From: Panaeolus papilionaceus
Taxonomy: Eukaryota; Basidiomycota; Agaricomycetes; Agaricales
Assembly (NCBI GenBank): GCA_015501605.1
Contig: JADNRZ010000006.1
Location: 434,001-498,000 of the forward strand
Direction: 5' to 3'
DNA length: 64,000 nt
Shown: positions 24,040-36,700 of the stretch, in pieces
Position numbering within the stretch: the stretch's first letter is position 1
Layout of the letters: each line of letters opens with the position of its first letter
Notes under the pieces: model-generated
What the model was told of the DNA's origin: nothing
What the model saw: the letters and a program-made list of their open reading frames with translations, nothing else
Databases searched by the model: none
Translations under genes and position numbers: made by a program

Positions 24040-26062
24040 TTAAAGTTCCTGTCAAGGCATGTATGATGAGACAAGTACGAGGACGACATAGACAACAACA
24101 TACAATCATATTCAAGTTTCCGGACAACAGCCTATTCTCCAAGATACAGCCGTCAGGTATATCGATTCTCTGACCCTCATTGGCGACAACTAAAGTAAGA
24201 TAACGTCAGTATGCCCGCACTCTATATGGTAGCTAAACGACGACGTACTGATGACAGTCCCACGCAGGGTGACATTTCGGCCAAAGTAGACGTCGCCAGT
24301 GACAGTCAAATGGTCGAGCTCGAGAATCTTGGGAATCTTCTTGAACCTCTTCTGGAACTGCTGAATCTTCTTGAAGTGGTCACCAAGCTTGATGACGGGG
24401 GTGGTCTCGAACATACGCTGTTCGTTGAGGATGAGTTGACCGTGTTGCAAGCTGTAGATGTCACTCTTGATTAGGAGGAGATCGGAGCAGCTCTTCACGG
24501 GCAAGAAGCGCTTGCGAGGTACGTTGATGCCATGAGCGTTTCTAAAGTGCTTGATGGCAGCTCCTGCAGCGGTCTCGAGTTGAATAACAGCATGTCCGTC
24601 GTCAGTAATCTTGGGGTTGATGATGATTTCAAGCTCAAGGCTCTCCTGCTCCATGATGCGCTTCAGGGCTGTCGAGCAAAAGGAAATGTATTTTTAGCTC
24701 CAAGTTTCGCTTAGATGGATGCTATAAATACATACCTTTGAGATTGATCCAGAGGTTGTTGGTGTTGAAGATCTTGAATTTACGAACTAGAAAGCAAGGT
24801 TGAGCCCATCTTCTGGAAGGAATGTAACTGGGTAACAATTACCAGACTTGAAGTCCTCAACATGCTCTGATGGGACCTGGGCGATTTCAAGAAGACGAAT
24901 GGAACCGTCATAATCTGTAAACACTTGATGAGACTCTGGAGAGGGACTGAAAGCAAAAAATACGGACCGATGATAGTTCCACCCTTGATATCAGCCTTGG
25001 TCTTGTCCGTGACTTCCATGATGAATTCGGCATTGGTGTCGATCATGTGTTGGAGGATGCTCTCATCAACACTATTATGAGGTTCATTAAAAAAAGATGA
25101 CAGCGCAAGGAAAGTCTGGAAATGACGCACACAGCACCAAGATTGTCCGAGTTGGAAACGAAGAGATACTCCTTTCCTTCTGCGAGAAGCTGATCGAGCA
25201 CACCAGAGTGGAGCAGAGCATTGTAGAGATCACCATGGCCAGGTGGGTACCAGTTAGCTTTGTCATCATCGGCGCGCTTAGGGCAAGGGAGGAGGGTTTC
25301 CTTGTAGATACGGGGGTAGCGGGACTGGTTGAAGGTGGTGATGCGTAATTGCTGGTTGGCATATTTCTTGATGATTCTGAGGGTATCTTCGTGGGTATTG
25401 AAGGAAGTCATGAGAATAAGGGGAACGTCGACGCGACGAGTGGTGTTGAGGTGTTCGATCTGACGCACGGTGAGATCCAGGAAGGTCATGTCATCCTTGA
25501 CCTCAAGAGCACTCTTGGCTCCAGTCATACCTAGAGAAATGTATGAGAAATGGGTGGAGAAACCAAGGTTACGAAGACGTACCCATGGATGTACCGAGAC
25601 CCCCATTGACCTTGAGAACGGCGAGTTTATTGAGGTTGTCATTACCCTTAGGGGCAGGGAGGTTGGCGTAGGGAACAATTTGGTCTTCAGCTGGAGACTT
25701 GATACGATCCCAATCGCTGAAATCAAATGTTAGAATAGGTGTAGTATGATGAAGATGAAGATATAACGAACAGATCTTGGCTTTTGGCGCGTTCTGCGAG
25801 GTAGCGGGTGAAGAGGAAGAAAAATGACTGCATCTCGGTGTCAAATGCCTATTAAAACTATGATTAGTCGAGATCGCTGGTGTATAGAATAAGCTAAAAT
25901 TACCTTCTTTGTGGCGGGGTCGCTGACGGTGGATACGAGACGAGAGATCTCATTGCGCATTGCCTTTGCAGCAACACCTGTGGTGGCTGTCTTGAAGTCG
26001 ATATGAGAAGTTCCCCGAACACGGGCGTTGAAGGAGTCACTACGAGGCATAAGAGAATCCAT
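24040..26062 (-). CDS. UGP1: UTP--glucose-1-phosphate uridylyltransferase
   Basis: Ten exons (26062..25904, 25848..25772, 25716..25583, 25530..25131, 25071..24968, 24914..24843, 24786..24736, 24668..24249, 24189..24104, 24048..24040) give 503 residues, the usual eukaryotic length. The enzyme makes UDP-glucose from UTP and glucose-1-phosphate for beta-glucan, glycogen, trehalose and glycosylation. Key regions are intact: nucleotide-binding loop [64 protein letters not shown], and the left-handed helix end [20 protein letters not shown]. The last exon is nine bases (GAA CTT TAA). The reading frame stays open upstream of the ATG to an in-frame ATG at 26431; the start at 26062 is preferred because MDSL.. 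begins the family-like N terminus. Confidence 0.96.
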
Positions 26063-26683
26063 TGTAGGAGAGCTAGATGGTGGTAAAAAGTCAAAATAAA
26101 ATATAGAAAAAAAGAGAGACAAAAAGTACTTTATGTGGACTGGTGGAGTTGTTGTTGTTGAGATGAGTTGTGGAGCAGGTAAAACTCGTGAAAGGTCGAT
26201 TCTTGGTTTGGGTCTGTGATGACGGATTATATGCTCCTGGTCGTCGTCAAGTTCACAAATAGGTTGAAAAGAAAGGCAAGACTTTGGACGAAGTTGTAGA
26301 TTATGTTGGGGTCTTATACGATTTTTGACCGGGTATTCGTATTGCAAACGTGCATGCATACAAATTTCTTCCTGATAATAATTATTCTCCCGACCGATGG
26401 TCTTTCCTGTCTGGGCCTTTATACCCTCCATTTCTGATTCCTCGCTTCAATTAGGTCAACCCCTAAGCCTTCTTATCAGCACCCCCCATCATCCAATACC
26501 ACATGTAACATTTACCCTTTCAAGCATTTCAAGTCAATATATATGTATATCTCATGTCAATACAATCCTATTTTATTATTTACCGACACCTTCCGAGCCC
26601 TTCGTTTATGTGTCTTCTCATTTTATTTTATCCCTTGCGGCTAGTTTAAAATCAACTACATCCTAATCCCTTCAAACACGTTT
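26063..26683. other. UGP1 5' leader and promoter region
   Basis: 620 bp. A likely 5'-UTR intron runs from about 26130 (donor GTACTT) to about 26077 (acceptor CATCTAG), just before the UGP1 ATG. Nothing else supported. Confidence 0.4.
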
Positions 26684-29248
26684 TCATTGGTCTTGTGGAT
26701 GAAGCACGTCTGCATCTAACCACGAGTCTGTCACTAGTCGAATTGGATGTGAAAGCTGAAGGGGGGTCAAGAAAGACGATCGGGGGTTGGGCGGTGTCAG
26801 CGCGAGAACCAAGAAATCCTGTTCACCGAAGCCCCGTCAATCCGCAAACAACACAGCCGCGCGACAAGAAGCGTCCATCAATAAAGACCACACGACATTT
26901 CGGAACAATACAGTGTCCAAAATACAACAAGTAGCGTGAAAAGTCCGCCATATGAAGATCATCATTCATTCAGAAAAAGAAACGATCAGTTGAATATGTC
27001 ACACTTCTTCGGTAGAGCGTGAGGTGCGTACCTTGACGAGCAAGTTCCCTGAAGCGAAACCACCTGCCTTGACATCCTGCCAGCACTTGACTTCACCCTT
27101 CCAATCCAAAACGATGTCGCCTTCTTTCACATCACAGCACCCCATTTGTTGTGACCGACTCGTAGATACAAAGGGAGGTACGGGTTTCATAGTTCCAGTG
27201 CCCAAGGTGAAACTCCGGTATCGCCGTTTCCCTTGCATCTCCACAACCACTTGTCGAGCAATGCTCACTCGGATGGCAAACGACTCATGCTTTAGCGAAT
27301 CGCGCCTTTTCGAGCGATGTCCATCCTCTGATCCGGTGCTCCCGTCCGCATCAGGCTCCAGGAGACTGCAATTTGCTGGGAGCAATTCGCGTAGAGATTC
27401 AATTGAACTGCAGAGTTGGACGTGGAAAGGGATCGCATCCGAGATTGCAAATGTTTGAACGGACGGGATGAAGAACTAGACAAGGGTAATAAATGTTTCA
27501 TATGTCAGTTTAGCTTCGAATCTCGGTATGTGTTCCACGGTCGACATATATGTTCTTTGTACTGGCGCAGCATCAAATTTAAAGCATATTTTGGGATGAC
27601 GGAGGTCACACACAGTGGCCGAAATCATCGACCAGGAACAAAACTGTGCATTCGTTGTGCATTGGCGTCAATCGATTCAGGGCCAAATTGAACGCTCGCC
27701 GCGGCCTGATTGAAATACACTATGCAGATTCCCAATTCTGGGAATTGCACATACGCAAGCGAATAAAACAAGATGAAGGCCAATAGAAAAGCGAGGGACA
27801 AGGAACTAAGAAGATAGAAGCGATTGAATGTGGACGTACATGACATTCGATGGGTCTCATACCAGAATTGAAGCGTGTGTCCATGGTCGACACCACTTGA
27901 AGCCATTCCTCGGGTAAGGGTTTAATTGACGCAAATACCGAGTCTAGAAGTACAACTGGACGTTGTGGCCGAGATCGCGGGCGGAAGTTGACCATGGTAA
28001 TATATCTGGAAAACAATCTGTCAGCTCAGGACTAACCAAAACCCCCTCGAAAAAAGCGAGGTAAGTAACGTCGAGTAAAGTTGACGTTTTCATCTGACCC
28101 GTAAAAACGAATGCGCTTTGGAAGATTTCGTGCAAGAAAAGGCAACGAACAAGTCGGACCCTCGCCATGCTGCACACCCTGCATGGGGTCGAGATTGCCT
28201 ATGTTCCCTGACGTCTCTTTATCACACCACAAACGCGGCGCTTCTTTACGTTTAGACCCTTCTTTAAAGAGACCAGCAGGCACCCCGTTTCTGGTCAGTC
28301 CATACAAAAACCGAAATAAGACTCGAAACAGAAAGTGGAGAGGCAGACACGCAAAATGACATCAGGTAGTGAAAAAACCAACTCACGTCTTATGAGTCGT
28401 CCATGATGCAAGTCGATAAGACCTGGTGCGTGTGATGGTGACACTAAGGGTATAGATGCATCTCGCGAACAATGCAGGGATACCTAAAAACGTGGCTTCG
28501 AAGGAAGGGGGCAATCGGTAGTTGTTTCCATTACTTTGGTATAGCTGGGGGAATTGCATAAATATTGGCAGTATCGACGGGCATCGGTCTTGGTGTAGTG
28601 AATTCCCTTCATCTTGTTGCCAAAGCACTTGGGTCTCGTCCACCAAAACGACTCCTTCGGAGCCGCAGTCAGCCACTGAAAGTGACATTTGACCGTAAAG
28701 CTATATTGAAATAATGTTATGGTCAGCATTTCAGTTGTAATCTTTATGATTTGGAGACCTGCCGTTGCAGGGAAAACCCATCAATAATGGCTTATCTTAT
28801 CTCAAACTGAACTGCGTCATAGAGCGCATGTTTATGTTTGACGACAATCGAAGTCGATACACAGACGAATGGAAAAGTGCAACAAGAATCAAAAGCTTGT
28901 AAACATTGCACATACCGACACAGTTACTTTCACGACCTTGTTCGTCGTTTTCAGACCAAGCTCGCCGATAACACGTCCACCTCGACCGTAGCTGGGCAAG
29001 CGCGCCTCTGGGTCTTGATCACGTAGAATCAACGTCGCTTGTGGCCAGCATCGTACGAAGTGTCCATTCGGAGTGGTTGGACCAACCCTGGGTGTGAATG
29101 CCACGGTCTCCTCATCGGCCGTGGGTTGAAACGAATACTGGGGTGGTCTGTGTGTGGCTTGATGATTTTCGTCAGACATCTCGAAACTGCTTTCAGATGA
29201 TGGTGCAGAGCGGGAGCTGCTGTATGGGGGTAGAATCGTTGCTGGCAT
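26684..29248 (-). CDS. Arrestin-like protein with a PPxY motif
   Basis: Five exons (29248..28916, 28700..28387, 28005..27840, 27475..27032, 26818..26684) give 463 residues. The order of motifs follows basidiomycete alpha-arrestin-like proteins: GRVIGELGLKTTNKVVKVTV, LYGQMSLSVADCG, a first beta-sandwich ending IYTLSVTITRTRS, then RPRSRPQRPVVL, FFIPSVQTFAISDAIPFHVQ, and a closing DFLVLALTPPNP followed by SHPIRLVTDSW. Residues 35-38 (PPQY) match the PPxY motif that binds WW domains of Rsp5/Nedd4 ubiquitin ligases, so a role as adaptor for transporter ubiquitination is likely but inferred. Oddly, all four introns are long for this window (215, 381, 364 and 213 nt). Confidence 0.82.
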
Positions 29249-30784
29249 TGTGACGATTTTGCGTGTCGAACGAGATGAACTTGAGGCAAAACAGGGAAGG
29301 AAATGCGTTCTAAAAAGGTTGGTTGAGCTGACGGTAACGGTGGGTCAGTGCAGCCTAAAATCGTCGTAAATAGCAGGTGCTTTTTCAATAGCAGCTTGAA
29401 CGAGGACAATGGTAACGGTTAGGACCTGTGCGAACCAGGCAATAACCTCCTGAGCACAACTGCTATAAGAGCAAAGTGGCCGTGGCGTCAGAGTTGAATG
29501 AAAGCAGGTATGCAATCACGCGGCTGGTCAATACAGTTAGGGGAGCGATCGAGCTTGACGCCAGATAATGGTAGTTCAGCGTTGACGACAACACCCTTGC
29601 GACAATGCGTCCGCGTGCAGCGTGGGGGTACACTGGGACAGAATGGGTGAGATGGCAAGTCAGCAAGCCCAAGAAAAGAAACCTTTCAGATGCCAGGACT
29701 TCCGAAGTATAAATATGTGCAATGTTTCCCAAAACAACCTATTTTGATATGTCGGAGAGACAGTGCCCTTATCTCATTCCAAGGATATGATCATATGCAT
29801 ATCGCGTAAGTGTCGGTAGGATTGATAAAGTAGACGGACCTGGATTGAAAGCATGTTACAAAGGAGAGAAATCGATATATGAAGTGGAAGGTACCAACTC
29901 ATTAATTATGTCATTTCGTCGCTGGAAGAGTGATCATGCATATTATAGACATGCGGAAATTTACGCGACGTAGGTCTGTCCTGTCTTATTTGACGCGCCA
30001 GAGCGCCTCTACACTCGGCTGGGGGGTAGAGAGGCCAACAGTCGTGTTATGTTTGACTGCATGGAGAATCGCATAGCTTCATCATGATGAGGGACAAGTC
30101 TCCAAAGACATTCCAACGCGCCCACTTTGTCTTGGGATGTATGGCCTCAAAGGAATGCTAAGTCAAGCTTGGAGGCTTGGGGTAATACCTGTGTTCAATT
30201 GAGGTTGGCATTTTAGCTGTTCCCACCTCAAAAGTCAAGTGTCAGTTTGATTGACATGGGTCAGCTGAGCAGATATGTAAGGTTTGTTGAACAGTGCCAA
30301 GGTGTCAGCAAATGCACCATTGAATGTTGTGAACTAAGCGATGAAAGGGTATACAAGCATGTCGATAATGAAACTCGTGATGATATAAATTCATGTATTA
30401 GACATTCGGCAGGGGGTAAATTTTATTTAGGAAACTAAGAAATGACATCAAGTTTGAGCTTACTCAGACGTTTTAATCGTGTCCCAAAAAATAACTCGCT
30501 CAATCAGACTTGCAATCAGAAGACATACAGTAGTACATGTCCAAGGAGATCTTTTCAAGTTTGGATGGGCTCGATATGGAGTGAAAAGTCGAAAACATTG
30601 CAGTTACATATATCTAAATAGGACAGATGTCCATGAAGTACAATAATTAAAGGCGATCAAAAAGCCACAACTTCACAACAGAAACAGTCCCATAAACATA
30701 GAAAACACCAACTAGGTAACAGCAAATAACATCACCTGGCAAGGTAAGGTTCGTGCGTTCTTCCGAAAGCGCAGGGAAGATGGG
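29249..30784. other. Intergenic, no gene resolved
   Basis: 1.5 kb between the arrestin start and the 3' end of the phosphoesterase gene. A 89-codon minus-strand frame (29463-29732) has no recognisable similarity and no partner exons. Confidence 0.45.
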
Positions 30785-32639
30785 CTATGTAACCACCCAC
30801 CAAGTCACCAACACAAATACACCAAGAGGGAATACAGCGATGTCCCTTACATCGCGGATGAACGGTGAAATCCATGCTCTCCGCCTGGAAGAAGCGTACG
30901 AGATGCCTGCAGGCCATATATCTTCTAATGCACGTCTCAGGCGGCTGAAGCCTGAAACTGCCTCGGATGTTCCAACGACTCGTCTACGCTGCCCTTGAAC
31001 GGAGAATGTCATGGCAATATGAGGTGATCGTAAACCATGCTTGTTGTAGTAATGCGCTGTTGAAGGATGGCGGTTTGATAGGGAGGTATAGGGCGTAGGA
31101 GTTACGTCTTCTGGGTCAGACTCCCGGCCACTTGTAGACTCGAGGTTCCCCCTCGCGTCAGAGCGGGTTTTTACATGTCGGTGGCGTGTTCGATATCCCA
31201 AATTGGAGACAAATATTAATAACATAGATAGAAGCACGAGTGGCAGATAAACACCCAGATATACGTGTAGCTGGTCTGGAAGCAAACATGGTGCGTCTGC
31301 GAAGGTAGGTTTCTCTGGGGTTTCACGAAATTCAGCGGGGTTGAGGGACAGAAGCTGGAAACCAGGGCGCCGCACATTCATCGCCATAGATATTGTTTTC
31401 ACAGTGACTTCTCGCGCAATATGTGAACTGCCATCTGGTAGCTGATATTGATGATTATGTTCGCAATAGTCATGATCATCGCCACTATGAGACAGGTAAG
31501 AAGAAGGCTCGATTCAAGTACCGTCTACTTACCTGAATATCGCGACAGGTTTGAATGAGGTCAATAAACGCTGGCTAGATAGTTTTTCGAGCACATTTTG
31601 ATAGCCAAGGCCAACTCCAGGTCGTATCGTTCCGCGTTCCCGAAGGGGTCCACAGCTCCTACCGTCAGCACGGTAAAAGGGAATGTGGCTAAACACGATA
31701 GTGGGATCGGTGTGGTTATCTTGCAAAATCTCAAGCTCAGTCACTAACAAGCTTAGTAAGAGGACTTACGGCTGGCGTAGGCATTCATGAAGTCTAAGGT
31801 GCCTCCAGGGATAGGAACCCATGACTCTAATGATTTTCTTGCGCCGTATCGCTTGGAATCCTCGTCGGCATAGCCAGGTGCGTCTAAGAACACAAGCGTA
31901 TGATTTGCAACCGAAACTTCGAAGTTGACTTCACCAAAATGGGTTATGTATCGGTCGAGCGCGCGGTCATCAAACACAGGGGACTGTCCTAGTCTGTAGT
32001 GTGCTTAGACATTTTTTGAATGACTGGGACTCAGGCTCAAGACTCACCCTATATCCTGATTACCTGGGATGTAATACTGCGGTATTTCCTTCTTCAATCT
32101 AAATATATTTTTGAAACGTTGGTAATAATTCTCATACCTGCATCCAGTATGTCAGGAGGAAAATAGTTACGAATTCCACAGGTCACTCACTCCTCGTTAG
32201 ACATTTTTGAACGCCCGTTATCCATCATGTCACCAAGAAAGACTACAGCATCAGGCTTCCTCCCGATAGCAGCACGCCAGCTTTTGCGTAGATTGAGGTC
32301 CACGAGAATTCTCGTTAGGTAACCTAGTACAGCACCACGCCTGGGATAGGACCTATGGTCAAGAATTTGAGGATCGGCGACGAGGAGAACATGGCAAGGT
32401 CTCTTGTGAATGGTGTCAATGTCATCACGGTTCTAACGAGGTGAATTGCGTTGTGAATGTCGAGGTTATGTTACTAATTTAAATAAATTCAACCAACGTA
32501 CTGGCAACAAAGCTGAATCGGGCCACTGGCAATTCCATCCACTCGACAGAAAGGTAAAGTATTCGTACCACAGAATGACTAGCACCCATAATATACGCAG
32601 AGCGTTAACAAGCGAACGTCTTGTGGTCGGAGTCGCCAT
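30785..32639 (-). CDS. Cdc1/Ted1/PGAP5-type membrane metallophosphoesterase
   Basis: Six exons (32639..32502, 32432..32191, 32137..32048, 31993..31770, 31719..31533, 31484..30785) give 526 residues. An N-terminal helix (LRILWVLVILWYEYFTFLS) precedes a calcineurin-like domain with VADPQIL, FLGDMMDNG, YIPGNQDIG, IVFSHIPFYR and SGDDHDYCEH, the metal-binding motifs in the form typical of Cdc1. Two C-terminal helices follow (VYLGVYLPLVLLSMLLIFV, VFPLGVFVLVTWW). In yeast and animals such enzymes remodel GPI-anchor ethanolamine phosphate in the ER/Golgi. For intron 4 a near acceptor would make a 26-nt intron; the acceptor 24 nt further on gives a 50-nt intron and a better family fit (ASHNHTDPTIVF), so it was chosen. 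Confidence 0.9.
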
Positions 32640-33242
32640 GCATTACAGCGCTCTTGCCAGTGTGAATGTTAAGATCAAGGAAGGGGTCGTGTAAATTGAC
32701 AAATTGACGTCGCCCTGCATCAAAAAGTAACCCTCGTTTCAATTTGTTTGTCTAAAATTGGCGCACGTCGGACGTTCAAGATTAACTAATGCTCGTCTTA
32801 GAATTCAATCACTACAGAGGAATTGGAGGTTCAACGGTCATAATACAGCCAATTTGCACGAGAAACTCTGAAGATAAGCACAATTGAGCCAATTCTATTC
32901 TTGTACCTCAAGCAGAAAGTATTTTACGCCATCGAAGTTAATAATTCAACCCGCGGAAGGGAACGGAATCATTGCTTGAAGCTGCTATGAAGCCCTTGAG
33001 TTTAGCACAAACTATTTCAAGTTCCCAGTGAATATAGAAGCTCGGAGCAGATAGGGAAATTGGGTAGCCAGAAAATAGTGTCAATGATATAGGGAAATGT
33101 CATTGATTTGCTTTGTGACGTTGTGAATGAAAATGTGGGATATGAAGTGGTCGGTGGTATCGGTATGGTTGCGATAATAATGTTCTAAGGCTCTAAATGC
33201 CGATGTTTACGTTCGATAAAGAATGGTTTTATTGTTTGTCTA
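32640..33242. other. Intergenic, no gene seen
   Basis: AT-rich spacer upstream of the phosphoesterase gene and downstream of the complex I subunit gene. No coding signal seen. Confidence 0.5.
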
Positions 33243-33614
33243 TTAGTGGTGAGCTCCATGCGAGTCGCCATGGCCGTGGTGGTCATCGAATCCGTGGTTA
33301 CCCTAAATCAACTTGTAAGCAAGGACCATGATAGGGAAAGGGCGAAATGGTCATACGAGAAGTTTTGCACCATCTTTCCTATTTTATTGTAAACCTTGTA
33401 TTAGCTGGAGTTTTATAAGGGATGAACAAATACGAACCTGGCACGATAGAAGATGAAGAACCACATGGAAGCACCAAGAGCTTTTGCAAGGAAATTGTAT
33501 CCTGCGCCTGGTAGGTGAGGACGGAATCCTGGTGCTTTAATAACGATGGGTGTATTAGAATTAATAAATAAAAAGATTTAAAGTGAAATATAATTTACAA
33601 TATCCTCCAGCCAT
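33243..33614 (-). CDS. Small complex I subunit, NDUFB2-like
   Basis: Four exons (33614..33599, 33534..33438, 33378..33357, 33302..33243) give 64 residues. The sequence HLPGAGYNFLAKALGASMWF followed by FIFYRARKDGAKLL, then a His/Asp-rich tail (DDHHGHGD), matches the fungal NADH:ubiquinone oxidoreductase beta-subcomplex subunit 2 family as I remember it. It has a single membrane helix, expected in the inner mitochondrial membrane arm. Two of the exons are only 16 and 22 nt, so automatic annotation could easily miss it. It is divergent from the 1,438-aa protein gene, with 178 bp between the starts. Confidence 0.8.
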
Positions 33615-33792
33615 GGTAGTCGTTGGAGGTGAATGACAAGAGCTGTTTGGTCTTATTTGTTACTCAATGTCGCGACTCTCATGTCGCGTTTCCCGTTATT
33701 CCACTTCAAGCCAAATAAACTCGGACCGAATCAAATTCTTCTCTCTTCCAAATTTTCGCGTCTCTTTCTCTTTCCTCTACTTCCTTTGAGAG

Positions 33793-36700
33793 ATGGAAAC
33801 ACCAAAAAAACGCAAAAGAGAACCCGATCCATTAAGAGTCACTTACGATGCAGAGACAAGGACTTTCGATCGACTGTTTAAAGGTATGTGGCATTCCGAT
33901 GTCCACTGTAAGATGTTCATGAATTGTTCCGTGACTAGAGCACAGTCTGGAAGAGATGAGAGCAGTTATTAGGAAGAAAATGTCTCTACCAGACACAGTC
34001 AAATTGCGCTTGTATCAAATGCGTGACGGGAAGTCAATAGATCTTGAAGACGGTAAGTCCAAGTACTTACATTCAATTATTTCTTTTATCGACGTTGCTT
34101 TTCAGATGATGACTTTGAAGCATTTGCGGCTTCAAGTCGCATTTCATCAACAGCCACTGTCCGAGTAGTATTCGGTGATAAAACCGTCCCACCAGGGATT
34201 TCCACAGATAATGACGCTCAGGTGAGTTTGCGCCATGTATCTAATCTCTGTCGTCATCGAATATTCGGCAGGCCACTCCCAAAGTTAAAAAGAACAAAAA
34301 ACACGCCGATAGAACCCATACAGACCCTGCGGCTAGTTCTACGACATCCGAGGACGGTCAGACCTCCGTTGATGCTCTCCGGCCCGCCAAAAAGCGCAGA
34401 GTATCTTTTGCAGAAGCCCTCTCTTCACCTCCCCTCTCGTCGACACAGGAGATAAGCAAGAAGCGCCGACTCTCTATGAGTGACTTGGGGGAGTCCCCTT
34501 CATCATCCACAGTTACCAATCCAGCTCCAGCTCTCCCTTCCGGTGCTTCACAGGAAGAGACAGACGTAACTGATGATAGGAAGAGAAAGCGTAAAAAGAA
34601 AAAGAAACAGCCCAGTCCCGATGCTGAGAACACACAAAAAATCTCCAATGAGGCACGGTCGGCGTCACAGCCTGAATTATCGTCCCAAACCACGGCGAGC
34701 ACAGTAGACCGCCAACCAAATGATCAGCCCAGCAAGAAATCGAAAAAGCGCCTTAGGGCAGTCGAGGATGATTCCGAACGGGGCGAGTCTACGACAACAC
34801 CAGCCCCTGCACATCTGGTTTCGGCACCAACCTCTGACCAAGAACCCGAGCAGCCTCCCCCGAAAAAGAAGTCCAAGCAGAAAAATTCGATCGAAAATGG
34901 GCTGCACTATGCCATAGAATCGAGTAACATAGAAGTCGCAGGTGCAACCCCATCTCCGGCAACGGATGGCACTGTGTTAGTTGATACATCTGAACATCCG
35001 AAGAAGAAGGAGAAGAAGAAAAAGCAGAAAACGCAGTCTGAATCTCTTCAAGAACCTTCCGGGAAGTCGGACGATATGTCGAAGAGCATAGCAAGCAACG
35101 AACAAGCCGATACCACACCAATACCTGAAAACCCTCCTGCCCCCCAAAACTCTGACATCCATGACTCGAGCAAACAGAATAATAAGCGTTCAAAGAAAAA
35201 GGAGAAAACTAACGACTCGCAGGAATCATCTCAGGTTACCCAACCAGACTCTGTTGCAATTCCACCGGTCTTGGCTGGTAAGGGGCCTTTTGCCAATTGG
35301 CCTATTTCTGTCATTGATTTTTTATTAAAGCATCTGAGGGTGCTCCAACTGCCGAGAAAGGTCTGTCTGTCTTTGAGCTATATGTTGTGGTGCTTAACTC
35401 GCTTTTATTTTTACTAGTAAAAAAGCGTAAATCAAAACAGAGTCCTGATAAAACTGCGGATCAAGCTTCCCAAGGTTTCTCGACTCCTAATGGTGAGCAT
35501 GTTGCAATGAAACTTTGTGCACGTCTAAGTATCCCTTAGACGATCCCCTTCCAGCTCAGCATAGGTCAGATGCTTCTGTTGGTTCGTATATGGTTTACTT
35601 TGGGAGCTGAACACAACTGAGAGCACCAACCCCTCATTCCAGATAAACCGACGAAAAAGAAGAGTGATAAAAAGGATGTCGACGGAGCGGTGGAGTCAGG
35701 CAGTGCACATCAACCCCAAAGTACATTATTTTCAGTTTGTTTGATTATTGTGATGCTGATTACTCTGCTTTCGTAGCTATAGACGCGAAAGAGGCAACAA
35801 TCGCTGCGGTGCAGGCTATTATGGCTCGATACACAGGGAAAAAGTCGTCCACAAACCCCCGTCCGATAGAACCTGAGCCTACTGCGAACGAGTCGCAGGT
35901 TGATACAGTCCAGGCTTTACTTACCGATTCCACTCCCCCACAAAATGCGTCCAAACCCACCTTGAAAGTAACCCCTCCCGGAGAGGTTGAGCAACCCTCC
36001 AAGGGGCTGCCCGCTAAAATCACCGCAGGCTCGAAAGATACAGCGCCAGAGTCGAAAACCGAACCTACTACCTCCGTATCGCGAAAGGTCAAACCTACGT
36101 CATGTCCTTACTGCGATACTACGCCATACCATTATCGCTCAAAATGCAAACTCTTCAGAAGTGCCGGTGTAAAAAGTCTGGAAGCTCGTATTCAGCAGCT
36201 TGAAGCTATACCAGGTTCTAGCATCGAAGATGTCCAGAAACAGAATGTCCTCGAGGAGCTGAAGCGGGAAGTGGAAAACAAATCTGGCCGACCTTATATC
36301 GCACCTTCACTTATCCCGACAACACCAGCGCCCGCGTCGTCCAAGCCCACCACAAGCACCGAGACACTTTCCTTTCCTCCTTCCCATAGTAACACCTTGG
36401 CTGTTCGGAGTCCCGCCCAATTAAATGGCGCAACAGTGCCACCCCTAACACCTCCTTCAACAGACCAACAATCCGCCTCCGAATCGTCCCAATCCGAAGA
36501 TGAGGCTAGATTGCCTGTTGCGCCCGGTTCTACCAACAAAACCCCGTCCAAAATCTCGACGATAAAAAGCCCCCAGGAAACAAGCAAAGGTCCACCCAAA
36601 CCGAAACCTCTGCAGGTGATAAACCCCCTAAACACACTGGTTACTGCATTCTCGCCGTTTCTAGACGTTCGTGACATCTCTAGCTATACCGAAAAGGACT

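Noticed and set aside
28032..28307. 91-codon frame inside the second arrestin intron as a gene or exon
   Set aside because: No similarity, and including it would break the phase between exons that fit the family exactly.
31744..31769. A 26-nt intron in the Cdc1-like gene
   Set aside because: The acceptor 24 nt downstream gives a normal 50-nt intron and a protein closer to the family, so the very short intron is not needed.
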